Source of the DNA: SZUA-442 sp963792405
Lineage (GTDB): Bacteria; Actinomycetota; Acidimicrobiia; Spongiisociales; UBA5794
Assembly (NCBI GenBank): GCA_963792405.1
Contig: CAWBVU010000006.1
Coordinates: forward strand, 558,001 to 622,000
Direction: 5' to 3'
DNA length: 64,000 bases
Each line of letters begins with the position of its first letter. Positions within the stretch are counted from its first letter, which is position 1. The translations under genes were made by a program, and so were the position numbers. This document shows, piece after piece, positions 1 through 7,739 of this stretch. The notes beneath the pieces were generated by a model. It was not told the origin of the DNA. It did not search any database and saw only the letters and a program-made list of their open reading frames with translations.

Positions 1-1029
1 TCCGAGTTCTCCTGGCCCGATGCCATCGCCCCACTGATGGATCATGTCGACCTCCCACGCGAGGTCGCAGCCGCGGCCATGTCCGAGATCATGCACGGAC
101 GGGCGACCGACGCCCAGATCGCGGCGTTCATCGTCGCACTCCGGACCAAGGGCGAGTCCGCCGACGAGATGGCCGGCCTCGTCGATGCGATGATGGACGC
201 GGCGGTGACCATCGAGATCCCGGGCGCGGTCGACATCGTCGGGACGGGCGGGGACGGGTTCGGGACGTTCAACATCTCGACGACGGCCGCGTTCGTGGCC
301 GCGGGCGCAGGTGTGCGCGTCGCCAAGCACGGGAACAGGGCCGCCTCCTCGATGACGGGGTCGGCCGACCTGCTCGAGGCGCTTGGGTTCGATCTCGAGC
401 TCGGTCCCGAAGAGGTCGCCGAGATGGTGGACGAGACCGGCTTCGGCTTCTTCTTCGCTCCTCGATTCCATCCGGCGATGCGCCACGCCGTGCCGGTGCG
501 CAGGGACCTCGGCGTGCGGACCGTCTTCAACTTCCTCGGGCCCCTCTGCAACCCCGCGAGGGCGCGCATGAGCATCGGCACGTCGGATCCGCGCATGGCG
601 CATCTGATGATCGACGTGCTCGCCGCACGCGGCGTGGATCGCGGGTACGTGGTGTTCGGTGAGGAGGGGCTCGACGAGCTCTCGACGGAGGGCCCGTCGC
701 GGATCTACCGGCTCATCGATGGGGAGATCACCGAGGCGGAGTTCACGCCGGAGGACTTCGGCATCGACCGGTCACCGGTGTCGTCGCTCGTCGGCGGGGA
801 CGTCGCCACGAACGTCGACCTGACCATGCGGATCCTCGCGGGGGAGCGCGGTGCGCGCAGGGATGCCGTCGTCATCAACGCCGCCCCCGCCATCGTCCTC
901 GCAGGCCTTGCCGAGGGACTGATGTCGGCGACCGCGCTGGCCGCCGACGCGATCGACTCGGGCGCTGCCGCGGACGCCCTCGCACGCTCTGTGCGGATGA
1001 GCAGGGCACTGTCCGGATCGTCCCCGTAG
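1..1029 (+). CDS. trpD: Anthranilate phosphoribosyltransferase, 5' end outside window
   Basis: Cytosolic tryptophan-pathway enzyme that joins anthranilate to PRPP. The frame is open from base 1. The 12 codons before the first ATG (position 37) read like the usual N-terminal helix of TrpD (SEFSWPDAIAPLMDH), so the true start lies left of the window. The diagnostic TrpD motifs are present in order: GTGGDG, the PRPP/anthranilate segment KHGNRAASS, GPLCNPA and DELSTEGP. The visible 342 residues are close to the family's usual full length. It ends 26 bases before the next gene, which has its own leaderless-type -10 box, so the two are probably separate transcripts. Other trp genes are not in the window. 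Confidence 0.96.
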   Translation, partial: SEFSWPDAIAPLMDHVDLPREVAAAAMSEIMHGRATDAQIAAFIVALRTKGESADEMAGLVDAMMDAAVTIEIPGAVDIVGTGGDGFGTFNISTTAAFVAAGAGVRVAKHGNRAASSMTGSADLLEALGFDLELGPEEVAEMVDETGFGFFFAPRFHPAMRHAVPVRRDLGVRTVFNFLGPLCNPARARMSIGTSDPRMAHLMIDVLAARGVDRGYVVFGEEGLDELSTEGPSRIYRLIDGEITEAEFTPEDFGIDRSPVSSLVGGDVATNVDLTMRILAGERGARRDAVVINAAPAIVLAGLAEGLMSATALAADAIDSGAAADALARSVRMSRALSGSSP

Positions 1030-1055
1030 GCGCTGGCCCCATCTACCGTTGCGGC

Positions 1056-1610
1056 ATGCGAAGGGTCATGATCGCCTCCGTGGTCGCGCTGGCGTTGGTC
1101 GCCGCGTCGTGCGGGTCGTCCACCGACGACGGCTCCACCAGCTCCGTGTCGAGTGCCGCCGACGTGCAGACGAGCGAGGGGACCTCACCCCCTACGGGAC
1201 CGGTGGCTCCCGACTTCACGCTCGCCCTCGGTGAGGACGGGGCCTCCACGTTCACCCTCTCGCAGGAAGCACAACCCGTCTACATGGTGTTCTGGGCCGA
1301 GTGGTGAACGACCTGTCGACGGGAGTTGCCCGTCATCGACACGGTCGCAGCGGACTACCTGGAGGACATCGCCTTCGTCGCGGTCGCCGGCCGCTCGGAC
1401 ATGGCGCGCACCGCCCCTGCGGCGGCCGAGTTGATCTCCGACAACGTCGCGTGGGGCCTCGATGACGGCATCTGGGAGCTGTACGGCGTCCCGGGCCAGC
1501 CGGCGAGCGTCCTGATCGCGAACGGCGTCGTCGTCGACCAGTGGTTCGGCGCCCTCGGGGAGGACGCACTCAGGGAACGTCTCGACCGTCTCGCGACGCT
1601 GTCCTCCTAG
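1056..1610 (+). CDS. TlpA-like thioredoxin lipoprotein, candidate selenoprotein with in-frame TGA (Sec84)
   Basis: Read through the TGA at 1305-1307, this is a 184-residue thioredoxin-fold lipoprotein. Residues 1-19 form a lipoprotein signal ending in the lipobox AAS-C19. A Ser/Thr-rich linker follows, then a TlpA domain with APDFTL and the active-site segment FWAEW-TGA-TTCRRELPVID. In TlpA proteins the residue after the Trp is the first cysteine of WCxxC; here that codon is TGA, giving a UxxC motif with Cys87 intact. The frame continues cleanly for another 100 codons to TAG, with normal TlpA secondary structure and a cis-Pro region (GVPGQPAS). A stem-loop fitting the bacterial SECIS description starts one base after the TGA. 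The start is supported by TACCGT six bases upstream. The alternative is a nonsense mutation or base-call error changing TGC/TGT to TGA. The role would be extracytoplasmic thiol redox. Confidence 0.75.
1305..1347 (+). promoter_or_regulatory. Candidate bacterial SECIS element after the in-frame TGA
   Basis: Directly after TGA (1305-1307) and one spacer base, the RNA can fold into a long hairpin. The arms are 1309-1313 with 1343-1347 (CGACC/GGTCG), 1314-1317 with 1338-1341 (TGTC/GACA) and 1318-1323 with 1329-1334 (GACGGG/CCCGTC). The 5-base apical loop is AGTTG. That is 15 Watson-Crick pairs, with a 3-base bulge and a 1-base bulge on the 3' side. The apical loop lies 16 bases from the TGA and has G as its second base. 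The published consensus asks for 16-37 bases and a G among the first two loop bases. Function is inferred; SelB binding is untested. Confidence 0.65.
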
Positions 1611-2295
1611 ACGTCCGCCGAAGGGCGACCGACACGGCGACGACCGAGGCACCGACGACGACACCCGCCGTGTAGAGGCCGATGGGCGCCCCGTCGAGGG
1701 AGATCCGCAGGGGCTCCGTCACGAGGAGGATGCCGCCCGCACTCGCCAGGGCGAGGCCTGATGGGGCACCTGCCGGTGGGCGCCCTCGCTGCTTCCACAG
1801 TGCGATCCCGATCGCCGCGGCCATCAGCAGCCCAGCCGTGTACAGGCCGACGGGATGCCTCGTCACGTCACTGCCGTCGAGCGAGAACGCCCACGGGAGG
1901 TCCGACACGGTCCCGAGGCATGAGTCGGTGGCGAGGCATCCGCCATGCCACCCCGCGAGGCCCGCGACCGCGGCCGCTGATACGCCATCGGACGCAGCGA
2001 CGAGATCGTGCCTCGCGATGACGGCGAACACGACCATCGTGGCGAGGGCGGCCCCCGCCGTCGACACGCCGCTGCGGACCAACAGGATCTGGGATGGGTC
2101 GGTGAAGGGGTTGACGCCCGCCTGGGCCATCGCCACCACGCGCCCGACGATGAGGCCGACCGCCGCGGCACCGATGCCCGCGTCCCACAGGTCGACCGAG
2201 CACGTGGCTGCGTTGCCCCTCGGAGCCTCCCATCGCAGCATCAGCCAGAAGCACGCCACACCGATCGCTGCCGCGGCGAGGAGCGTGAACTCCAT
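1570..2295 (-). CDS. Lgt-like (prolipoprotein diacylglyceryl transferase family) membrane protein
   Basis: A 241-residue polytopic membrane protein with about seven hydrophobic segments. It resembles Lgt, the enzyme that lipidates lipobox cysteines, in its layout and in segments such as GLAGWHGGCLATDSCLG and RHPVGLYTAGLL, the counterparts of Lgt's GCF..GRxGN and RHPxQLYE. The match is loose and several Lgt signature residues differ, so it may be a paralog with a changed job. The start chosen (MEFTLLAAAA) overlaps the upstream thioredoxin gene's stop by one base (TGATG), so the two are translationally coupled. Both neighbouring genes encode lipoproteins, which fits an envelope role. Its 3' end overlaps the convergent candidate selenoprotein gene by 41 bases. 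Confidence 0.6.
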   Translation of the reverse strand: MEFTLLAAAAIGVACFWLMLRWEAPRGNAATCSVDLWDAGIGAAAVGLIVGRVVAMAQAGVNPFTDPSQILLVRSGVSTAGAALATMVVFAVIARHDLVAASDGVSAAAVAGLAGWHGGCLATDSCLGTVSDLPWAFSLDGSDVTRHPVGLYTAGLLMAAAIGIALWKQRGRPPAGAPSGLALASAGGILLVTEPLRISLDGAPIGLYTAGVVVGASVVAVSVALRRTSRRTASRDGRDVP

Positions 2296-2768
2296 CAGCG
2301 ACGGATCTCGTCGAGGTAGCGAGCGAGCGTCGGCTCGTCGATCACCCCGATGTGCACATGGACGAGCGAGCCCTCCCCATCGTAGAAGAAGGTCAGCGGG
2401 ACGCCCTTGGTACCGCCGAGGTCGAGGGGGATCTGGCCGGCGCGATCGGCGAGGTGGATCATGTCGGCGTCCGCCAAGTGGCGTGCGATGAACCTCCTGG
2501 CATCCATCGGATCGTCGCGCACGTCGAGGCCGATGAAGGTCACGTCGTCGACGCTCCGGCTCGCGGAGGTGATCAGCGGGGCTTCGCTCCGACACGGGAG
2601 GCACCACGACGCCCACACGTTCACGACGGCGGGTCCGTCCTCGACCAGGGCCATGACCTCCTCCGTCGTCGTCTCAGCTGGTGCAGGGGGCAGGGGTCCC
2701 TCGACGGGCTCCGAGCACGAGGTGAGGGCGATCGCGGCGATGGCGACGAGGATGGTGATCCGGCGCAT
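2295..2768 (-). CDS. TlpA/ResA-like thioredoxin lipoprotein
   Basis: A 157-residue extracytoplasmic thiol-disulfide oxidoreductase. Residues 1-18 are a lipoprotein signal with lipobox LTS-C18, followed by a Pro/Thr-rich linker. The thioredoxin domain has VNVWASWCLPCRSEAPL (Cys56 and Cys59) and the cis-proline segment GGTKGVPLTFF. It is coupled to the downstream Lgt-like gene by a one-base stop/start overlap. It is a normal-cysteine relative of the candidate selenoprotein about 0.7 kb away, so the locus holds two TlpA-type lipoproteins. The upstream hisIE stop is 12 bases away, so transcription from the his operon could run on into this pair. Confidence 0.88.
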   Translation of the reverse strand: MRRITILVAIAAIALTSCSEPVEGPLPPAPAETTTEEVMALVEDGPAVVNVWASWCLPCRSEAPLITSASRSVDDVTFIGLDVRDDPMDARRFIARHLADADMIHLADRAGQIPLDLGGTKGVPLTFFYDGEGSLVHVHIGVIDEPTLARYLDEIRR

Positions 2769-2780
2769 GGTCGTCCGAGG

Positions 2781-3410
2781 CTAGGCCTCGGACGAGGGAA
2801 GCATTCGGGCGGTGAGTTCCGCGGCGAGCCTGTCCGCGTCCGCGCCCGATGCGGCGAGCAGCACCAGGAGGTGGTACAGGAGGTCCGCGGACTCCTCCAC
2901 CACCCGCTCCACGGTCCCCGAGTCGCCGAGGTCCTTGTAGGCGAACGACACCTCGCCTGCTTCCTCGAGGACCTTGCGTGCGACGAGGTCGCCGCCGCCG
3001 AGCAACCTCGCGGTGTAGGAGCGCTCGGGATCGGACCTCGCCCGTCCCGCGATCACCGATGACAGCCGGTCGATCACCCTCCCGAGGGTCGGCGGCGAGA
3101 CATCCGAGAAACACGTGGCAGTGCCGGTGTGGCACACGGGACCCGCGGGATGTGCGCGCACGAGGAGGGCATCCCCGTCGCAGTCGACTCGGAGGTCGAC
3201 CGTGGTCAGGGTGTTGCCGGATGTCTCGCCCTTCTTCCAGAGCGTCCCCCTGCTCCGGCTCCAGAAGTGGACGAAGCCCGTGGTCTGTGTCAGGTCCAGT
3301 GCCTCGGCGTTCATGTGGCCGACCATCAGCACGTCGCGGGTGTCGGCATGCTGCACGACCGCCGTGACGAGCCCATCGGGGCCGGGCCTGAGGTCGTTGA
3401 AGGCGATCAT
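2781..3410 (-). CDS. hisIE: Bifunctional phosphoribosyl-AMP cyclohydrolase / phosphoribosyl-ATP pyrophosphatase
   Basis: A 209-residue fusion of histidine-pathway steps 3 and 2. The N-terminal HisI domain (about 1-110) shows GHMNAEALDLT, WSRSRGTLWKKGETSGN, the metal-binding DCDGDALL and PVCHTGTATCF. The C-terminal HisE domain (about 118-209) is a helical MazG-like pyrophosphohydrolase with ARKVLEEAGEV and EESADLLYHLL. The start ATG overlaps the hisF stop (ATGA). It is the last his gene of the leftward operon. Actinobacteria often keep hisE and hisI separate, so the fusion is a useful lineage marker. Confidence 0.95.
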   Translation of the reverse strand: MIAFNDLRPGPDGLVTAVVQHADTRDVLMVGHMNAEALDLTQTTGFVHFWSRSRGTLWKKGETSGNTLTTVDLRVDCDGDALLVRAHPAGPVCHTGTATCFSDVSPPTLGRVIDRLSSVIAGRARSDPERSYTARLLGGGDLVARKVLEEAGEVSFAYKDLGDSGTVERVVEESADLLYHLLVLLAASGADADRLAAELTARMLPSSEA

Positions 3411-4168
3411 GCGACGTCCCTCACCGGGATGCCCAGCGCCGCCAGGCGCGTCTTGACCTCGCCGATGGTGTAGTGGTCCCTGTGGAAGATCGATGCCGCG
3501 AGCACCGCGTGGGCGCGACCGTGCCCGAGCGCCTGTGCGAGATCATCAGGCCCGCCTGCGCCCCCTGATGCGATGAGTGGCACCTCCGTGCGCCTGGCGA
3601 TCGCCTCGAGCAGCTCCAGGTCATACCCGAGGTTGGTCCCGTCACGGTCGATCGACGTCACGAGGAGCTCACCAGCACCGAGGCGCGTGCTGCGCTCCGC
3701 CCACGCAAGGGCGTCGATGCCGACATCGGTGCGGCCTCCGCGCGTGTGCACCGTCCACCCCCGGGCCGTGCGCTTCGCGTCGATCGCCACGACAACGCAC
3801 TGTGACCCGAAGGCGCGCGCACAGTCGGCGATGAGTCGGGGCCTGCGGACTGCGGCGGAGTTGATCGCCACCTTGTCGGCTCCCGATCGAAGGACCGCCC
3901 GCATGTCCTCGACGGTGCGCACCCCGCCACCGACGGTCAGGGGGACGAAGACGTTCTGCGCCGTCCGCCTGACGGTGTCGAGCATGGTCGAGGTGCCCTC
4001 GGGCGTCGCCGTGATGTCGAGGAAGCAGATCTCGTCCGCGCCGGCCTCTGCGTAGGCCTCAGCCATCGCGACCGGATCGCCCTCGTCCGTGAGGTCGACG
4101 AAGTTCCTGCCCTTGACGACCCTGCCGTCGGCCACATCGAGGCACGGGATGATGCGGCTACGCAGCAC
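3407..4168 (-). CDS. hisF: Imidazole glycerol phosphate synthase, cyclase subunit
   Basis: A 253-residue (beta/alpha)8 barrel that uses ammonia from HisH to turn PRFAR into IGP and AICAR. The start is a GTG (VLRSRIIPCLDVADG), 11 bases inside the end of hisH. An open frame extends upstream, but only this start gives the family N-terminus. The catalytic aspartates sit in IIPCLDVADG and VVVAIDAKR. The phosphate-binding segments are LTVGGGVRTVEDMR and LIASGGAGGPDDL. Its stop overlaps the hisIE start by four bases. Confidence 0.96.
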   Translation of the reverse strand: MLRSRIIPCLDVADGRVVKGRNFVDLTDEGDPVAMAEAYAEAGADEICFLDITATPEGTSTMLDTVRRTAQNVFVPLTVGGGVRTVEDMRAVLRSGADKVAINSAAVRRPRLIADCARAFGSQCVVVAIDAKRTARGWTVHTRGGRTDVGIDALAWAERSTRLGAGELLVTSIDRDGTNLGYDLELLEAIARRTEVPLIASGGAGGPDDLAQALGHGRAHAVLAASIFHRDHYTIGEVKTRLAALGIPVRDVA

Positions 4169-4772
4169 GCGCCGACTCCCCGCACGACGCCACGAACGAT
4201 GCCAGCACCCGGATCCCCGCGTCTCCTGACCGCTCTGGGTGGAACTGCAGCCCCGTGATCCGGTCGCGGCGGACCGCCGAGACGAAGGGCCGTCCCCCGT
4301 ACTCGGTGGTTCCGAGGATCGTCGAGGCATCGACGGGTACGGGGGCGAAGCTGTGGACGAAGTAGAACGGAGTGGACGGCGCCGTGCCGTCGAACGGCGA
4401 CGCTCCGTCGTGGCTCACGTCGTTCCATCCCATGTGGGGGAGCGGCCTGGCGTCGAGCCGCTCGACGGTTCCTGCGATGAGACCGAGGCACCGGGTGTCG
4501 TCCTCGCGTGACTCGTCGAAGAGCAGCTGCATACCGACGCAGACGGCGAGCAGAGGGCCGTCGAAGGCGAGGATCGCGTCCGTGAGTCCGGTGCGGTCGA
4601 GCGTGCGCATGGCCGGTCCGGTCGCCCCCACGCCGGGGAGGACCACGCCGTCGTAGGCGCGGAGGTCGACGCCACGCGTCACCCGTTCGGGTGTCGCCCC
4701 TGCCCGCACGAGTGCCTGTTCCATCGAGACGAGGTTCCCCGCCCCGTGGTCGATCACGGCGATTCGGGTCAC
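4158..4772 (-). CDS. hisH: Imidazole glycerol phosphate synthase, glutaminase subunit
   Basis: A 204-residue class I glutamine amidotransferase that feeds ammonia to HisF. The start GTG (VTRIAVIDHGAGNL) overlaps the hisB stop as GTGA. The nucleophile is in LLAVCVGMQLLFDESRE, the oxyanion strand is VVLPGVGATG, and the His/Glu of the triad are in LQFHPERSG. The length matches the stand-alone HisH family. The 3' end overlaps hisF, as expected for a pair that must assemble one to one. Confidence 0.96.
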   Translation of the reverse strand: MTRIAVIDHGAGNLVSMEQALVRAGATPERVTRGVDLRAYDGVVLPGVGATGPAMRTLDRTGLTDAILAFDGPLLAVCVGMQLLFDESREDDTRCLGLIAGTVERLDARPLPHMGWNDVSHDGASPFDGTAPSTPFYFVHSFAPVPVDASTILGTTEYGGRPFVSAVRRDRITGLQFHPERSGDAGIRVLASFVASCGESARAA

Positions 4773-5353
4773 ATCGTGCCCTTCGTCGAGGGGATGCCGC
4801 TGCGTCGAGGATCGATCTCGACGGCGGACCTGGTCGCGATCGCCAGCGCCTTGAACATCGACTCGGCGACGTGGTGGTCGTTGCGTCCGGTGGCGGAGAG
4901 GTGGATCGTGGCGCCACTGGTCCTCGCGAGGGCGTCGAGTCCGTGTGGAATCATCTGTGTGGACATGGCGCCGAGGCGTTCCGTCCTGAACGAGGCCTCG
5001 ACGACCGACCACGGCCGCCCACCGAAGTCGATCGCGCACCGCGCGAGCGCCTCATCCATCGGGACGGCGGCGTTCCCGAAGCGACGGATCCCCGCACGGT
5101 CCCCGAGCGCCTCATCGATGGCGGAGCCCACGACGAGGAAGGTGTCCTCGATGGTGTGGTGGTCGTCCACGTGGAGATCGCCCACCGTCGTCACCGTGAG
5201 GTCGATCATCGCGTGATGGGCGAACGACCCGAGGAGGTGGTCGAGCATCCCGATGCCCGTGGCGATCGCCGTCTCCCCTCGACCGTCGAGATCGACGGAG
5301 ACGGACACCGTGGTCTCCCTGGTCTCACGCGTGATGGTGGATGTGCGTGTCAT
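4769..5353 (-). CDS. hisB: Imidazoleglycerol-phosphate dehydratase
   Basis: A 194-residue monofunctional dehydratase (no phosphatase domain) acting on IGP to give imidazole acetol phosphate. The manganese-binding histidine clusters are visible as VDDHHTIEDT and DHHVAESMFKALA, and the N-terminal domain has MLDHLLGSFAHHA. The ATG (MTRTSTITRET) overlaps the hisC stop by four bases. The length agrees with the actinobacterial and plant-type enzymes. Confidence 0.96.
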   Translation of the reverse strand: MTRTSTITRETRETTVSVSVDLDGRGETAIATGIGMLDHLLGSFAHHAMIDLTVTTVGDLHVDDHHTIEDTFLVVGSAIDEALGDRAGIRRFGNAAVPMDEALARCAIDFGGRPWSVVEASFRTERLGAMSTQMIPHGLDALARTSGATIHLSATGRNDHHVAESMFKALAIATRSAVEIDPRRSGIPSTKGTM

Positions 5354-6405
5354 GCTGCGAGCCTCCTGAGGGCGTCGATGAGTCGTGCGTCCTCGTCGGG
5401 AGTGCGCACTGTGAACCGGAGGTGGGACGACAAGGGACCATCGGGGGCGAACGAGCGGACGACCAGTCCCTCGGCCATCAGGCTCGCGGCGAGGTCGTGT
5501 GCCCGCGGCCCGGCATCGCACAGGACGAAGTTCGTCGAGTGCCCATCCACGACGCCGAAACCCAGGTCACCGAGCGCACCGGCGAGGCGGCCGCGCTCGC
5601 GCATGATGCTCTCGACGTGCCGTTCCATGCGCTGCGGGGTGGAGAGGGCGACCTCCGCGATCTCCGCCGACAGCGATGAGATGCTGCCGGGCGGTCGAAC
5701 CCCGTCGAGGATCGCTGCGAGCTCCGGCGACGTCATCGCGAACCCCACGCGGAGGGCGGCGAGCCCGAAGCCCTTGCTCATCGTGGTGCAGACGATCAGG
5801 TTGTCGTGCCTCGCCACCCATGGGGCCCAGCGGTCGCCGCAGAACTCTGCGTATGCGGCGTCGATCACCACGAGGCCCCTGGCACCCTCGAGGATGCTCG
5901 CCACGACCGCGTCGGGGATGCGCATGCCCGTCGGGTTGTTCGGGGTGCACAGCCATGTCACATCCGAGGTCTCGATGGCGACACCCAGCGGGCCGTCGGG
6001 GAGTGCGAATCCCGGTGGCTCCTGTGCGACCGGAACGAACTCGGCCCCCATCTGGAGCGTCGCGATCTCGTACAGCGGGTACGTCGGGACGAGGGCGCAC
6101 GCCCTCCTCGACGGACCGAGGAACGCCTTCGCGACCAGGAGGATGATCTCGTCGATTCCGGCGCCGGGGACGATGCACTCCGGTGTCGAGCCGAGGTAGC
6201 CGGCGGCGGCCGTTCGCAATCGGGAGTACGAGGCTCCCGGGTACTCGTTGAGGTGTCGCGCGAGTGGGCCGACGATGCCGGGCGCCCAGTCCGTCACGAA
6301 CGGTGAGGTGTTGTGGTCGAAGCGCACGACGTCGGACGCCATCAGCCCGTAGCGCGCTGCGATCTCCTCGGTCGTCGGCTGCCAACGGTACCGGGGGGCG
6401 ATCAT
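5350..6405 (-). CDS. hisC: Histidinol-phosphate aminotransferase
   Basis: A 351-residue fold-type I PLP aminotransferase converting imidazole acetol phosphate to histidinol phosphate. Visible motifs are EYPGASYSRLR near the N-terminus, LCTPNNPTG, the aspartate strand VVIDAAYAEF, the PLP lysine in TTMSKGFGLAALRVGF and a C-terminal arginine in LRFTVRTP. ATG at 6405 overlaps the hisD stop (ATGA). An open frame extends upstream but is the shadow of hisD. The position between hisD and hisB makes the histidine role secure, though some HisC enzymes also act on aromatic keto acids. Confidence 0.94.
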   Translation of the reverse strand: MIAPRYRWQPTTEEIAARYGLMASDVVRFDHNTSPFVTDWAPGIVGPLARHLNEYPGASYSRLRTAAAGYLGSTPECIVPGAGIDEIILLVAKAFLGPSRRACALVPTYPLYEIATLQMGAEFVPVAQEPPGFALPDGPLGVAIETSDVTWLCTPNNPTGMRIPDAVVASILEGARGLVVIDAAYAEFCGDRWAPWVARHDNLIVCTTMSKGFGLAALRVGFAMTSPELAAILDGVRPPGSISSLSAEIAEVALSTPQRMERHVESIMRERGRLAGALGDLGFGVVDGHSTNFVLCDAGPRAHDLAASLMAEGLVVRSFAPDGPLSSHLRFTVRTPDEDARLIDALRRLAA

Positions 6406-7739
6406 CGGACGGCCGTCCCGGTCGTCGGCGGCGGCCCGGCGGGAGGGGGCGGCATCCGGACCCTCACCGAGTGGGCGTGGGCCGTGAATCCCTCTGCGTC
6501 CGCCAACGTCGTGATCGTGGGTGCGAGCGCCTCGAGGCCATCCCTGTCGAGCGTCTGGACCTGTCGATACGAGCCGAAGTCCTCGACCGCGAGGGGACCG
6601 TAGGCCCGTGCGAGGCCTCCAGTCGGCAGGACGTGATTGGCCCCCGTCGCATAGTCGCCGGCGGCTTCGGGTGTCCAATGGCCGACGAACACCGATCCCG
6701 CGTTGGGGACGAGGTCCGCGTGCCTGCGGGCGTCAGCCGTGTGGATCGTGAGGTGCTCGGGCGCCCACGCATTCGCACATGCGAGTGCCTCCTCGATCGA
6801 CGGTGCGACCACGGCCACGGCATGTTTCGTCAACGCCTCCACGATCGTGTCGCGTCGTGACAGGGCCTCGACGGCCTCGCTGATCTCCGCCACGATCGCC
6901 TCCACCATCTCCCTCGAGGTCGCGACCAGGAGGATCGCGGACTCGGCACCGTGCTCGGCCTGGCACATGACGTCGGCGGCCGCGATGGCGGGGTCGGCGT
7001 CGTCGTCGACGACGACCGCCGCCTCACTGGGTCCCGCAGGCAGGTCGATCCCGCACCGTCCGAGGACGAGCATCTTCGCCGCGGTGACCCAGGGCCCGCC
7101 CGGGCCGACGATCTTGTCGACGGGCCGGATCGTCTCGGTGCCGTAGGCGAGGGCGGCAACGGCCTGGGCACCGCCGATCGCCAGGACCTCGTCGACCTCG
7201 AGCATCGACGCCGCCGCGAGGACCACGGGGTCGATGACGCCCCGGTCCGATGCGGGGGTGGCGACGACGATTCGTTGGACCCCTGCGAGACGCGCGGGGA
7301 CGACCCCCATGATGAGGGAGGAGGGGTAGAGGCCGCGGCCGCCCGGTACATAGACGCCAACCGAGGCCAGTGGTGTCCAGAGGCGCTCGACGAGCACCCC
7401 TCGCGTGGGGCGTGAGATCGCGTCGACGGGTCGCTGGCCGAGGTGCACGGACGTCACGTTGGCGATCGCCTCCGAGAGCGCCCGTTCGACGACGGAGGGG
7501 ATCTGCGACCTGGCGGCAGCGATGGTCGATTGTGGGACGTGCATCGTGCCGTCGGCGAGCGCGCCACCGAACCGGTCCGCATACTCCCGCAGGGCTGCGT
7601 CACCCCCCGACGCGATGCGGTGCACGATCTCCGACGCCGCGGCGAGAACGCCGGGATCGGGAACGGCGTCGCGACGGGAGAGGTCGACGGCTGCCCGAGG
7701 GGTCTCGACGAGGTCGATGGTCCTGATCGGCAGCGTCAT
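6402..7739 (-). CDS. hisD: Histidinol dehydrogenase
   Basis: A 445-residue zinc and NAD enzyme oxidising L-histidinol to L-histidine in two steps. Family signatures include VPGGRGLYPSSLIMG, KIVGPGGPWVTAAK, DLPAGPSEAAVV and the zinc-binding CQAEHGAESA. C-terminal APEHLTIHTADA and GSVFVGHWTPEAAGDY complete the active site. The ATG overlaps the hisG stop. The length is typical of bacterial HisD (about 430-445). Confidence 0.97.
   Translation of the reverse strand: MTLPIRTIDLVETPRAAVDLSRRDAVPDPGVLAAASEIVHRIASGGDAALREYADRFGGALADGTMHVPQSTIAAARSQIPSVVERALSEAIANVTSVHLGQRPVDAISRPTRGVLVERLWTPLASVGVYVPGGRGLYPSSLIMGVVPARLAGVQRIVVATPASDRGVIDPVVLAAASMLEVDEVLAIGGAQAVAALAYGTETIRPVDKIVGPGGPWVTAAKMLVLGRCGIDLPAGPSEAAVVVDDDADPAIAAADVMCQAEHGAESAILLVATSREMVEAIVAEISEAVEALSRRDTIVEALTKHAVAVVAPSIEEALACANAWAPEHLTIHTADARRHADLVPNAGSVFVGHWTPEAAGDYATGANHVLPTGGLARAYGPLAVEDFGSYRQVQTLDRDGLEALAPTITTLADAEGFTAHAHSVRVRMPPPPAGPPPTTGTAVR

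Noticed and set aside
1056..1307. Treating the 83-codon frame ending at the TGA as a complete small lipoprotein
   Set aside because: It would end inside the TlpA active site, and the same frame continues with the rest of the fold past a SECIS-like hairpin.
4691..6199. A 502-codon open frame antisense to hisHBC
   Set aside because: It is a high-GC shadow: Arg/Ser/Pro-rich, no domain, and fully covered by three well-identified his genes.
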